From Taiwanofungus camphoratus (lineage: Eukaryota > Basidiomycota > Agaricomycetes > Polyporales > Taiwanofungaceae), in contig CP021220.1 in the NCBI GenBank assembly GCA_003999685.1, forward strand, positions 3,100,001 to 3,164,000: DNA of 64,000 nucleotides, given 5' to 3'. The position numbers and the translations under genes are program-made. Under the pieces are notes generated by a model that worked only from the letters and a program-made list of their open reading frames with translations, was not told the origin of the DNA and did no database searches. Below are positions 42,352 to 53,665 of this stretch, piece after piece. Each line of letters starts with the position of its first letter. Position 1 is the stretch's first letter.

Positions 42352-44883
42352 ATGCCCTCGCCGTCCTTAATCGTTGTCCCCGCGACTCCCATCGACAGCC
42401 TGCGACCACCTCTTTCTCCCCTATTGACAACTACAACGACCGTGTCCACCCCAGAACTCACCCCGACCACGACGGCAACAACTACGCCTGATCCATCATC
42501 CGGCGACTGCGAGCGTAGCTCGTCTGAAACTACTATAGTCACCATCTATTCAATGTACGAGGAAGACCCAGGCAGCTGGTCTGCCGGAGATGCCCTCGTG
42601 GGCCACAGGCATCGTCCTTCCAAAGATGTGAGCATAACAGGGGTTGGTGTGCGCGAGTCATATCTCAGGTCGAATGGAACTGCGGCGGAGGACAGTGCGT
42701 ACTATGATGCTGCCTCCGACTGGCAGCCTGCCAGCAAGCGGTCCACCACAATGGACATGTTCAGGCAGTCTGTCTTGTCTGACGGCTCTGTCCAGCTTGC
42801 ATATACAGACAGTCGACCATCGAGTGGCTATGCTAGTACTTCTGTGACCGACAGCCAAGCTCAGTCTCCCCATCAGAGCTACCGCGCTTTGTCTTCACCC
42901 GATAGACTGCCCAAGTCGTCATTACCTCCGCAAGCAGCACGACACCGGAAGACCAACTCGTCTCAGAGCATCGGTGTTCCAAATGGGACATCATCTCTTT
43001 CTCCAGCACGTCTGGCGTTAACGGCAAGGCCTCTCCATTCCTCTTTGACCCAGGTTCTTCTGCAGCCGCCACAGACGCCTCCTTCCACTCCACCACGACA
43101 TCCATCACCATCAGGCAACACCACTACCAAGCCCCCCCTTGTGCGTTTGTCGGAGGAAGGCCCACAAGCCTCCCAAAGGCAGAGTGCATATGGTTCGTTC
43201 TAGTCGTATACCTGCTTTAACGGGACTCATCCTTTATTGTTTATCCTCTGTGAATAGCACAGATTGCTCCTCCTCGGCCTTCAGCGTCATCGTCTTCTGC
43301 ACAAGCATTCCTAACCCCCCCGTCTTCACCGCCAGGGCGAGCATCGCTGACCAGCAGCCCCTCCTCCAAGCGTTCGCTTGTGCGGTCGTCGAACGAAGAC
43401 CCAGATGCATTTCACGTCCGGAGCACGTACGCTCAGCTCGACGAATGCGGTGTTCGTGGGGACGGGTACGAAGAGGGCGTGGAGCGCACGCGGGCGCGGG
43501 TGGGCGGGAGCCGTGCAAGCGAGCTGCGCGCAGAAGAAGCGCTGGCCGACGAGGAGGAGAAGACTCGAGACCTCACACCGCTCGAGATCAGCATGCTCGC
43601 AAGCTTGGATCGGTTAGCGTCCTCCTGTCATCTTGCGATTCGCACTGACGGGCATTTGTAGGTACGGCTTCTACGTGACACCGTCGCATGACCGGATCAT
43701 ACTGCTTCCTGCAACCCCTCTTCTCAAGCCCCACGGCCATGTGTCCGCGGCGAGCACGAATGCATCACCAACCGCACCGTTGATCCGCTCGCTACCACCT
43801 GCGCACCCTCTACCGAAAGAGTTGTCGCGTGTTGCGAAGTGGGCACGGATGCTGGAGGCGCGGTCGCGCGACAAGGGCCGGAACATCGAAGCGTGGGGGA
43901 TCAGACCGGGCAAGGAGCATAAGCTGAGCGAGCGTACCTTCAAGGGCATCCCGGATTGTTGGCGGAGAGCGGCATGGGACATGCTCATGTGTCGGTTCTC
44001 AAAGCAGGGCGGGCCAGAGACGAGGAGACTGATGGAGCAGTACCACGAAACGTTGGACCAGCCATCGTCCTACGACGTACAGATTGACCTGGACGTGCCC
44101 CGGACGATCAGCGGGCACGTCATGTTTCGGACAAGATATGGCCAAGGGTAAGCGTGTATGCTTTCCCTTGTAAAGTGTGGGTGATCAATGTTCACCCAGT
44201 CAACGATCTCTGTTCCATGTGCTGCACTGTTTGTCTCTTCATTGCGAGACGTGCGGTTATGTTCAAGGCATGGGCCCCATAGCGGCGACACTTCTATGTT
44301 ATTTTGAGCCCGAACGGGCATATGCATCTCTCATCAGACTGCATAATTCATATTCTATGCATTCAATATTCAGCCCCGGTTTTCCTGGTCTTTTGGAGGC
44401 CATTTACGTCCAGGAGCGAATAACAGAACAGATGCTTCCCGCCGTGTATGCTGCCTTCAAGAAGCATATGGTGTCGACCACATCTTATGCCACTAAATGG
44501 TATATCACGCTCTTTGCCAACTCGGTGCCATTCCAGACACAATTAAGGCTCTGGGATGCATTCTTGCTGGAGGGCCATGACATATTCGTAATCGTTGCTG
44601 TTGCTATTGTTTGGGTCTACCGAGGTAAGTCGGCTAGCTTTGCAGTATTGCGTTGGCAGATCAATCTTGTGCCGTGCTAGATCACATTACTTCGGAATCT
44701 GCGAACTTCGAGACGGTGCTCTCTCTGTTATCTTCCTTTTTTGTACCCGAGGACGAGAACGCGCTGCTCGCATGGATTGAGAAGGTGGCCAGCGATAAAA
44801 AGCTGCGCTCGGACATGCGACGGTGGAGGGGTGATTGGCATCGACTGGTTGCAGCCGGGCAGCATACGCAAGCACTGCTATAG
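42352..44883 (+). CDS. TBC-domain Rab GTPase-activating protein
   Basis: A five-exon gene. The N-terminal 280 residues are low-complexity, threonine/serine/proline-rich. The second exon (about 43261-43615) ends LTPLEISMLASLDR. After an intron the third exon reads YGFYVTPSHDRIIL and leads into the TBC domain: RTFKGIPDCWRRAAW, IDLDVPRT (the arginine finger), and across an intron at 44152 QRSLFHVL and YVQGMGPIAA (the glutamine finger). A C-terminal helical part follows (FVPEDENALLAWIEKV). Both catalytic fingers are present, so it should accelerate GTP hydrolysis by a Rab protein. It resembles Gyp-type GAPs; the Rab partner is not predictable. The alternative to the 42352 start would be a later methionine in the disordered region. 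Confidence 0.9.
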
Positions 44884-45777
44884 TGAACTCTATACTAGAC
44901 CTCGATGATCATTCCATGCATGTTTTTTGTGCTGTCGGGTTTTCAGTGGACTGCTGTGTTTCTGATTAGTTGCTTTCTGCACTATAGTTATTACCTTGCA
45001 TCGCATACATTCATGTCGGATGCTAATCGTGATCCCACGCCGCAGTATAGTTATCCTACTTTATCGTCATGTGTACTACCCTGCAGACAATCTACTAGAG
45101 TCGTTCTATTCATATCTAGGATATGATAGCTTGAGAATTCCATTGCACTCGACCACCTCAGTCTTTCTAGTCGGGACTTGTGCACTGGGCCATACAATAA
45201 GACGCGAGACCAACGAGGAATCGCCTTCGAGATCAAGGCTCCTGGCTATATGATACAGGACACTGAAATGCTTCTTAACTTTTATGCGTTGTGGACGGTC
45301 GTCTACATCAAGCTCTCTACCTCCCCCTAGCGTCCCATCGCTGTCTAATGACCCTGATCATTTCCAACTATATACGGGGTAAAATGACAGGATGACAGGA
45401 TCCTAGGACCCCTCTGCTCGCGATAGCCGTGAAGAGGCGGCTGCCTTGAGCCGCAAAAGGCAAGTGCACTCGAGCATAGTGCCGCGGAGCCCGATGCCTA
45501 CCGCATTCGGGTCTTGCTTTGTATTTCGCGTGCATATTTGGGAATCGTTGTTTTCTGTTGCATGCTCAGTCTTCGATGGCAGCAACACATAAAAGCCGAA
45601 CAACAATGGCAAAAATGTCAAAGCCCATCCAGCTCACAAGCCTTGGTTGGCCCGTAGACGATTACGAGCGGCAACTATCTCGAAACGCTTTGACGATCAA
45701 AACATCCTCTATTCCTCGGTGCACGAACCCCCCTTCGACGTCCCACTTCCGCCTGACATCCTATCACATAAATTCAC
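44884..45777. other. Intergenic region
   Basis: About 890 bases without a recognisable gene or repeat. The short ORFs lack any family signature. Confidence 0.5.
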
Positions 45778-46005
45778 ATGTCATCTTACGGCTACACCTC
45801 GCCTCCCTCGTCGCCTGTGACCAGTTTCTTCCCAATCGGCCCAGCGTCTCCGCACGCGTTCTCGTCCTTCCATACGTCGCCGCGGGATGGCCACGCTATG
45901 TATGCCACGATGGGAGCGGGTAATGGCGCACAAGGTGGCGTGCAAAGCAGCGGACAGGCCAATTCTGGCGTGAGCACGCTCAAGAGGTTAGTGGGAAAGA
46001 AGTGA
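45778..46005 (+). CDS. Small protein of 75 residues, unrecognised
   Basis: An intronless ORF encoding MSSYGYTSPPSSPVTSFF and so on, ending in a basic GVSTLKRLVGKK. It is rich in serine, proline and glycine, with no transmembrane segment or signal peptide. The start context and the preceding CT-rich leader ending CACATAAATTCACATG look like those of a real short gene. I do not recognise a family. Confidence 0.5.
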   Translation: MSSYGYTSPPSSPVTSFFPIGPASPHAFSSFHTSPRDGHAMYATMGAGNGAQGGVQSSGQANSGVSTLKRLVGKK

Positions 46006-46609
46006 AGCACCAACCGGAGGGACCGCTGCTATCCGTGCTGGGGCCGGATCGTCGAAGCTTGCGCTAGGGGGCCGATTCTAGGCATCCCTCATTCACTATA
46101 GACGACAATGATGGCAGGGAAAAGTCGGGCTCAATTTCGTCAGCGGACATGACAGTGTTGACCACATTCATGACATACATGACGACCATGCATCCACATC
46201 CATCATCTGCATTTTTTATTCTCATATCTTGGGCATTCACATCATGACATACTTCGTTCGACATCCACCGCATTCATCAATTGTAGCGATAACTAGTTTT
46301 TACGTTCGTGACACGTACCCTGATACCATTCACTATTGTATTTGCATACGGCCTTCCGCTCATGTCTTTGATAAGGCTCTCAGGCAGAAACATTGACGTG
46401 GGTAGGCGCTGTCGACATCCGGATTTGTCGGTGCCAAAGATAGAGAGAGAAGGAATGGTCCAAGTCACAATCGAGGTATCCACTACTGTTTCAATGAACG
46501 ACACGCGAGATGGTACGCGTGTGGCCTGTGGCGGTCATACTGCATAATTTTAGACAGCACGGCGCACGGTGATATGTCACCATAGGTCAAGTCGATGGTA
46601 ACAGATATG
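46006..46609. other. Intergenic region with ATGAC/CATGAC-rich stretch
   Basis: No gene is called. Positions 46130-46260 have a loose repetition of CATGAC words and little else. Confidence 0.45.
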
Positions 46610-47286
46610 TCAAGTTTGATAGTGAGAGCAAAAACTGGTAGAAACATCGTTAACGTCTATAATCCTTACTAGCATACAAGTGGTCCTCCTTGGATGAAAA
46701 TAAGAGCAAACCTGTAGGCGAACGTCCAGCGCAGCGAGTGAAGCAGCCCATGGGCTATGTGCTCTATCTCGGTTGCATTGAGGCTTGGTGTCGCCGCTTA
46801 CGTATTTCCATAGATCGAGGTCTGTGAGAATGTCCTCCATTTGGACTCTCCAGTAAGTATAGTTCTCCGCTCCCTTGAGCGGTTCAATACGGTAGGTCCC
46901 CGTTCCTCTATTCTCCGTCGCCATCCTGGCGCGCTAGTGCGATCGCAACTCGATACGGCGGAACGGTCAGTATATTCTTTGCTGGAGGTAGTACTCTAGC
47001 GTGGGAATACGGCGCAGGCTAACTGCCCGAAACAATGGTAGGTTCGAGATAAGCTGAGCGACCAGTTATTCACCCGCCAGGGCTCATAACCTGTCGTTGG
47101 AGAGCGTTGCGTGAGAAAAGAAGCTACGTTACCGCCGGAGCGCCCGTGCAAGCTTCGGGGCCCCACTTGTCGAATATTCGAGTAGGTACATGATTTCTTA
47201 GTAAGTAGATTACTTTCTATAGTAATGTATTTATAATTGTCTCCACAACAATTTCCATACTCAAAGCAGGATAACCTTACACACAT
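46610..47286 (-). mobile_element. Copia-type LTR element remnant: LTR, primer site and gag start
   Basis: A fossil fragment. On the minus strand, a gag-start ORF (46924-46610) opens MATENRGTGTYRIEPLKGAE and continues with NYTYWRVQMEDIL, a Copia Gag hallmark. Upstream, CAGGTTATGAGCCC near 47080-47095 matches a half-tRNA(iMet) primer site like those of copia and Ty5. Beyond it, about 47094-47286 looks like a short LTR of roughly 195 bases beginning TGTGTAAGG, with a TATAAATA box and ending ACA. No pol or second LTR is seen, so it is a broken remnant. Confidence 0.7.
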
Positions 47287-47613
47287 TCTCTTCCTGTCAA
47301 TTTAAACACCACGGCAGGTTCTCAGATGCATTTTTGGATCAACAAGTCGTAAGTGAAACGAGGCCAGTACCTCTAATCGTGCTCTCGTCACCTTGCTCCA
47401 TTACAGACAGTAAGGACACTCCAGAAACAGGTAATCCTGCGTGATCCGGTCGATGTTCGTGCACAAGTTTGGCCGACACTTCAATTGCCACGTGAGATTA
47501 GCCGAAAGGGAAGATGGCACGTGCACGGACTGGACCAAAGGGCCCGTGCGCACCAATTCGTTGTCTCTGCCAGGAATCTCGGGGTCAAGGTTTCGCTGTC
47601 GACGACGGCGAAC
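47287..47613. other. Upstream region of the ING-family gene
   Basis: About 330 bases. It is open in the frame of the downstream gene from 47485, giving an alternative longer start, but the more probable ATG is at 47614. No other feature is seen. Confidence 0.45.
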
Positions 47614-49046
47614 ATGTCCCACCGTGCACCCGCCATCAATATGCCCATCAACATGTCTACCGCGCACTCCCTCGCTCTCCTCTTCGAGTATACTCATACA
47701 TTAGACTCACTCCCCCTTGACCTCTCTCGCAACTTCGCCGACCTCCGCGAACTCGATGCCGTTCTTTCGTCCTCCATGACCGTTCTCACGGCTAAAATCA
47801 CCCAGCTCACCATTATGATCGAGAACAACCTTGCCACAAAGGAGGAGCGTCTGTGGCTATTAACAGATATCGCGGACGAGGCGAATCGCCTCAAGCTAGG
47901 TGGCGAGGACAAGATAAGGGTTGCCTGCCTCGCCGCGGATGGACTGAGGGGACATAAAACACACATGAAGGCGCTTCTGAATCAAATGCCCGACTCAGAC
48001 TTCGAAAGCCTTGACCTGCTGGGCAGGAAGACCGTCTATCCACATGTGGCAAAACGCGCGTACATGCCACTTGGTATGGCTGGCGAGGGTTCGAGACGAA
48101 ACCGCAGAGGCGGGTACGGTAGCCTGCTCACGAGGGATGCACTTGATGCCAGTCCCAACAAGAGGAAGAGACCGGGCGGGAGGGATGACGAGTCCGAGAT
48201 GGCTGGAAAGACACCTCGAAAGGAGAAAACAGGTGATGCCAGGCAGCGGAATGGCGCAAGATCCAAGAAGTAAGCAGCATTAGTCTCCCGGGAAGTATAC
48301 ACATTGATTCTGGCCTTCAGGAACGACCGTGTAGCTTCGCCAACGGAGTCGCTACTGTCCGTCGCCTCTCACCTACCAGTGCACCAGGCCTCACAGGCCT
48401 CCCGCCAGAATGCATCCGGACGCGGCGCTAGTAGCCTGACATCTAACAAGCGCTCCCGGGCCGCGCAGAACGGCACTGCCGACGCGCTCTCCATCGACCC
48501 TTCACAAAACGATATCTACAACGCGCCACCTTCCTCGTCCGCCTCACATCCGTCGCTTCCTATCCCGTATGCGAACGGGCTCCACGGACTTAACGGTACA
48601 CGCTTGCCAAACGGTGTCGCGGAGTGGACACATGGGCAACTTGAAGGTCCGGGGATGCCAGTCGCGCGGAACTTTGTGAACGCGGTGGGAGGGGACACTG
48701 CAGATGGTGCAATGGGTGCCGGTGCGGAGGCGGAGGCGGACCCAGATGATGGGCGGACATACTGCTTCTGTGATTCTGTCAGTTATGGGGACATGATCGC
48801 TTGTGACGATGCGAACTGCGAGAGAGAATGGGTAAGTGTGATTCCGTGTCATGAATACGTTGCATGAACGCTGAGCGTACTTAAACCACGCAGTTCCACC
48901 TGCCGTGTATTGGCCTTACCGTCCCTCCAGATGGGACATGGTATTGCGAAGCGTGTCGTGCTAAACGCAACGCAAGGCGATCCGGGCGCGGAGGAAAGAA
49001 GCGATCGGGTGGAGGCCGATTGAACGCGCGAAACAACTCCGCATAG
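47614..49046 (+). CDS. ING-family PHD-finger protein
   Basis: A three-exon gene; introns lie at about 48271-48321 and 48832-48893. The N terminus has the ING helical domain (ALLFEYTHTLDSLPLDLSR, then FADLRELDAVL). A basic, disordered middle carries KRKRPGGRDDE. The C-terminal PHD finger reads YCFCDSVSYGDMIACDD, CEREWFHLPCIGL, PDGTWYCEAC, giving the C4HC3 zinc ligands and the tyrosine/aspartate/tryptophan residues that bind histone H3 trimethylated at lysine 4. A glycine/arginine/lysine tail ends the protein. ING proteins (Yng1, Yng2 and Pho23 in yeast) tether histone acetyltransferase or deacetylase complexes to marked chromatin; which complex applies here cannot be told. A start at 47485 or at MPINMSTAHS is possible. 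Confidence 0.92.
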
Positions 49047-49445
49047 ACTTGTATCTATATTGTTGTATCCTTCTCTAGTACGTACCGTTTTGCCACTATT
49101 TGCGAGCATACGAGGACGTTTGCCATGTTGGTTGTGCCACCACCTATCTCCCTATTATACCATCTCGAGTGTATAATGTGCATTTTCTTCCCTTTGTACC
49201 TGTTTTCGATGCATACATAATTATCGTTCATTCTGGCGGATAGAAAAAGGCTGAGAGGAACACCGAGACCTTGTCACGATCACGCGTGACACGCGATCCA
49301 GTACCCGCGTCGATCACGTGCACAATAGCATCGCGGAACCAAAGCGCAGCGCGTTACCACACCGTTCCGCAACCGTGTGCTTCCCGTTGTGGTAGTACTA
49401 CCTGTCTCCCAGACAACCCTTCTCTTCCCTTCAACCGCGACAGCC
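49047..49445. other. Intergenic region
   Basis: About 400 bases between the ING gene and the next gene on the same strand. No feature is seen beyond a GATCACGCGTGACACGCGATC-type palindromic tract near 49277-49300 and a second CGATCACGTG motif near 49310. Confidence 0.45.
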
Positions 49446-50267
49446 ATGGACGATGGACACCCAGGTTTGTTGATCATACCCCCGGAGATTCTGCTTTACA
49501 TATGTGGGTGCATGAAGTCTAAGATTATCGGACCGTTAGGACTAACGTGCAGTATCGGACAGTCTCCTTTCTGGATTTGCCAGACCTTGCTAGCATTGCA
49601 CAAATATCCCCGAGCCTCGCCTGCCTTGCCGAAGATCCCGTCCTCCATCGCATGCGCATCCATGTCGTCGCGCCTTCCCGCATATCGCATTCCCTATTTG
49701 GACAGAGCCCTGCAGGCGTACCTCTGCGGCCCACCGTTGCCGACTTAGTGCACAGGGGGATCATGCGTGGCATGGGGATTGAAAGACGGTGGAGAGCAGG
49801 GATGTATTTCTACTCTCAACATGTGTGCCTCCCTTAATATTGCATCATTTACGGAACTCCTGATTTTCGCGGCATTCAAACAGATGGTGACACAGTACGA
49901 GAACTCTCTCCGTCTGCAGCGCAGGCACGCAGGGAATGTGGTTGAGTCAGCACTGCGAAGACGGTCGTCTGCTGCCCTTTCACGCGTATACTCCGCGCGG
50001 ATACTGCCTGACGAGTCGCCCTCACCGGCCGTCTCTGCATCACTCATTCCAGCCATGCGCCGGCTGAAATGGTCTGTCCAGAAGGATCGACTCGCACAGT
50101 TTGTCAGGGCGAGGAGCGATATGGTGCGCAATGGCGGGGTCGTCGCCTGGCTTGAGGGTAGGGGGCGCGCTGTAATGCGGAGGGAGAACGAGCGTGTAAG
50201 GTTGGCTGTGTGTCCGGGCATCGGAGGTATGGTACGCTTCTATGAAAGTCGGATCAATAAACTCTAA
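49446..50267 (+). CDS. Conserved fungal F-box-like protein
   Basis: A three-exon reading. It starts MDDGHPGLLIIPPEILLYIC. After an intron of about 45 bases it continues YRTVSFLDLPDLASIAQISP with ACLAEDPVLHRMRIH, an F-box-like opening. Then come LRPTVADLVHRGIMRGMG and ERRWRAGMYFYSQ, and after a second intron (about 49829-49882) MVTQYENSLRLQRR, MRRLKWSVQKDRLAQFVRAR and the C-terminal RLAVCPGIGGMVRFYESR. The layout and the RPTV..LV.RGI segment resemble an unnamed fungal family with an F-box-like N terminus. The exact function is unknown; ubiquitin-ligase adaptor is a guess from the F-box. The intron boundaries are my reading. Confidence 0.72.
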
Positions 50268-50476
50268 TACTGCATGAGTATTTTTCTCTTTGTCTGCTTT
50301 CCTCTCACTGTCTTGTTGTCTGCGATTTGGCACTGTCGGGCGTACCCTCCCGCGTCGGATTCCATTTGTAGTTTACCGGATGTCCTATTAGCATGCATGT
50401 TTCCCTCAGCACTTCGGTGTTTCCCATTGACAATCTTCTCTATGGCATCAACATGATCTAGTGTTTTTGGTCGCAC

Positions 50477-52769
50477 TCACATCCCAATAACCAGAACATA
50501 GAAGAACGATTCTAGATCAAAGCAGTACAAATGCCGTGGCGTTTTGCCCTGAGCGAGAAGATCGAAAGCCATGAATGGGCTTGTCCTGGTCCTATAATGC
50601 GCTCTGCATTGCTTGACATGGTCATGTTCGTCCTCCTTTTCAGGCGCCTTCCCGTTTTCATCGTTCCCGTCAGCACGTTTCGAGTTGTTCTGAGACACTA
50701 AGGGCTTTGGAATGTCTCCTTCGATGGGCTCTGTGTCGTTAGCTTTGGGCACCGTTGGGTCCCAATTGCACAGAACACCAACGATACGTCCATCTTCCTT
50801 GTAGAACATTATATTGTTGATGCTGATATCCCTATGCAAGATATCCGATGTCTCCCATACATGGTGATGAGCTGTGAGATACTTAGATGTTAGTATCATG
50901 AGTAGTGGACCTAGAGTGGCATTGACAGGCGCACCACGAACTACCTCAATGAATATAATTTTAAATTCCTCCGGACTACTCACCAGTTCGAGAGGAGAAT
51001 ATGCTTTGAGAACAAGTGTTCTACAGACGCGCTCTTCCACATTGTCCAGGCCGAAATCCCGGAGATCACCCATTGATGCTCGAGGTAACTTCATCTCTTG
51101 CATTGAGCGTATCAATGAACATTTGAGGTCAACAACATGCTTGAGGTATTCCGATCTGTGATCGCTAAGTTGCTTCCGGTCCCTCTTTATGAAATAGCCT
51201 TCAGCATCGCGCATCTTCGGCGGCCATGCAATTTTGACAATCAGTTCTTCTGTTCCCCATGCCTGCTTTGCTCTACCCGCAGCTTTCACGGGCACGATCG
51301 TCATTCCTCGGCCGACAGCACCGTATGCCGTAAATACTCGCCTCTCTTTGTTGACAACGACATCGAACTCCAATTCCCCGGTCTCTTCGTCATATACGTT
51401 TGTATCATTTGGCAGCACCAGCTTCGCTCCCGTGTAGCTGTTATATGCTGATGAGGGGAATCTGAGAAACGGGCAAATCCCCAAAGTCGCAAGATCGGCT
51501 GACCGTATCGCAGCGACTACGAGCAGTATCAGATGCGGATGTCTCAAGAAGTCGAAGCTGGCCGACTCGACCAGCCCCATTCGGTCAGCATACCATAGCT
51601 GGACGCCTGTTTCACGGACCAAGAATCGAGTGGCATAAGAGCGTACACCATGAGACAGTAGATCGTTAAGGTATTTCGTCGCCTGTATATTATATTGTGT
51701 CAACACTCGCGCCAGGTTCTGTTTTGGATTTCAGCATTTGCGTCATCTCTGGGACGTTTTCTCTTGGAGTTGGAGATCCTTGAGTTATCCTGCGAATAGC
51801 AGCAGTGAAACAGGGCATGTACGTCAGACAAAAGCACGGAGGCAGCAATGAACCCACATACTCTCTTCAGCACTCTCGTATCTATTCTTACACTGGCCAA
51901 CTGGTTATATGTTGGCATTGCCTTCTTCCTAACTTCTCCCTCGGCAGCAAGCCACTCCCAATTCGGCCGAATGTCATCAGGGTCGACCGTCCCATATGCA
52001 GAATCCGGCTCGAAAGCCGCAAATTTGCCATTTACCGTACTGTCCCGTAAGTACATGAACTCTGCTGCCGATTGCCTGCGAGACAACTGCTGAATGAGCT
52101 TGTCAAACATAGCCTTCAGCCATTTGTAGCAGCTTCTTCCTCTCGAAGTGGTTCTCATGTAGCTTACGAGATTCGTCTTTGAGATTCAGAATACGTTCTT
52201 ACGCTTTGGAAGTTTGTCCAGGGTGAATCCCCAGACGTCCCGGACAAAGTCAATCACAGGGTAATTTCGTGTAATCTTGCCTTGGAATTCGTTTGGAAAG
52301 AGCCTCCTTACCATCTCACCCGTGACACCACTCTCAGTGTGGAGGCTGGACATACCTGCTTCGCAAAACGTAGGTCAATCTTGCACTGCATGTGGAAGCA
52401 TTGTTCAACATTTATTTTCGTGAATAAGACTGGAAAAACGACCTACCAGACTGTGCATGAAGCTCTTGTGGCGGCGTATAATATCGAGTATGTTGTTAAC
52501 AAACGACAGAGTCGGATATAAGAGACAGCCTGAGAGGAAAGAAGTCTATAAGAGCTCCAGCAGTGTCTCTCTTCGTTTGAGAAGTCAGTAACATCGAGCA
52601 TTGTTACGTCAGAATTTGAAGAGGAATGTCGATTGGTACAAGGGAAGTAGTGACCAAAATAGAATGGTGGAGGTCTACCCAATTTTGTAACAGACGCGAT
52701 ATTATATTGAGTGGATGTGGCTTGAACAGTACGACCGCCACCGACGCGTAGGTTCTGAACCACGGTCAC
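50477..52769 (-). pseudogene. FunK1 kinase C, decayed copy
   Basis: A diverged FunK1 paralogue. The core still reads ILHRDISINNIMF and YRTRTSPFMAFDLL. Four signs point to decay. The conserved start MGRPPPF is LGRPPPF because ATG has become TTG. The exon corresponding to GYPVVDFV here runs NYPVIDFVRDVWGF, then LPKRKNVF and an in-frame stop near 52195. The metal-binding motif DWDLA is NWDPT, losing the aspartate that holds magnesium. The protein ends FFYVLVIGM where the complete gene B continues for about 110 more residues. A pseudokinase expressed from an internal start cannot be excluded, since the 409-residue exon (51706-50477) is open. Confidence 0.8.
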
Positions 52770-52774
52770 GTGAA
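52734..52774 (-). promoter_or_regulatory. Shared upstream box of FunK1 copies, at decayed copy C
   Basis: CCGCCACCGACGCGT, a gap of about ten bases, then GAACCACGGTCACGTGAA. The gap is longer than at gene B, while both halves are kept. Confidence 0.6.
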
Positions 52775-52776
52775 CT

Positions 52777-53665
52777 CCACATGCTTTTTTCGTCGAAGCG
52801 GACTGCCATTCAGTCGCGTGTGCGGAATACCACTCAGTGATATGATCAATAAACTATTCAAATTCATAAGCCCTAACTAGCTCGAGGTGAAGTACCAACA
52901 CGGGTAAGTCTCTTCTACGGTGTGTCTTTGCAATAGTGACCCATGGTATTCATTAGGTTTGCTTGCCGCATTACTTGGCCATGCCCTCATGAAGAGGAAC
53001 TGCACCGTTACGCATGGCAAATACAGACGCATCGACCATAGAGACTGTCACTTTTACTTAGAGCGGAAAAGCTCAGGCAGGCTGCCTCGAGCCTTTCCTC
53101 AGCGCTCACCTACACGATGAAGTCACGAATGGACTAACACAGAAAGATGCTACAGACATAACCTCTGACGACGACGACGGCATCATCACTATCGCTTTTG
53201 ATGAAGAGAACGAATACAGATCAAGGTGTACATCAGTCGCATCGTCGACATGGCAAGTGGCATTCCCATCGCAAACGGCTTGAAGAAGAATAGTAGGCAG
53301 TCCGATTCGGCACGTCTGAAAATCTCATGTCAGTACTTTGTAGACACTCAAGCACCCTTGATTTTTGGAGCCATTAGGACCTTGAATATCCCTCCAAAAA
53401 AGATGTCTCTTAATGTTCGTAAAGAGCTGCACTTGGTCCCAAGCATCCCTGTTGCGTCGTTGAGAACATGTGCCACCCTTTTGTGTCCCCTTGATACTGT
53501 TCTCACAGTCAATCTGGCACACATCAGGTTATTTGCCCCCCTACAAGCTGCCTAGAGACTTCAAGAGGATCAAGCACAGCAAATCCTTATCGCCAACTTC
53601 GAATCGCTGTGCTGGAATTTCCAATTCACCAGTGTAAGGCATTGCTTGCATCCATCATCGACCTG
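52777..53665. other. Intergenic region, no clear gene
   Basis: About 890 bases. An open frame near 53100-53280 reads an acidic stretch (TSDDDDGIITIAFDEENE) without a start, and another ORF at 53226-53555 has no family signature. These may be pieces of a lost gene; I do not call one. Confidence 0.45.

Noticed and set aside
53226-53555. 109-residue plus-strand ORF
   Set aside because: No family signature, start context or neighbouring exon supports it.
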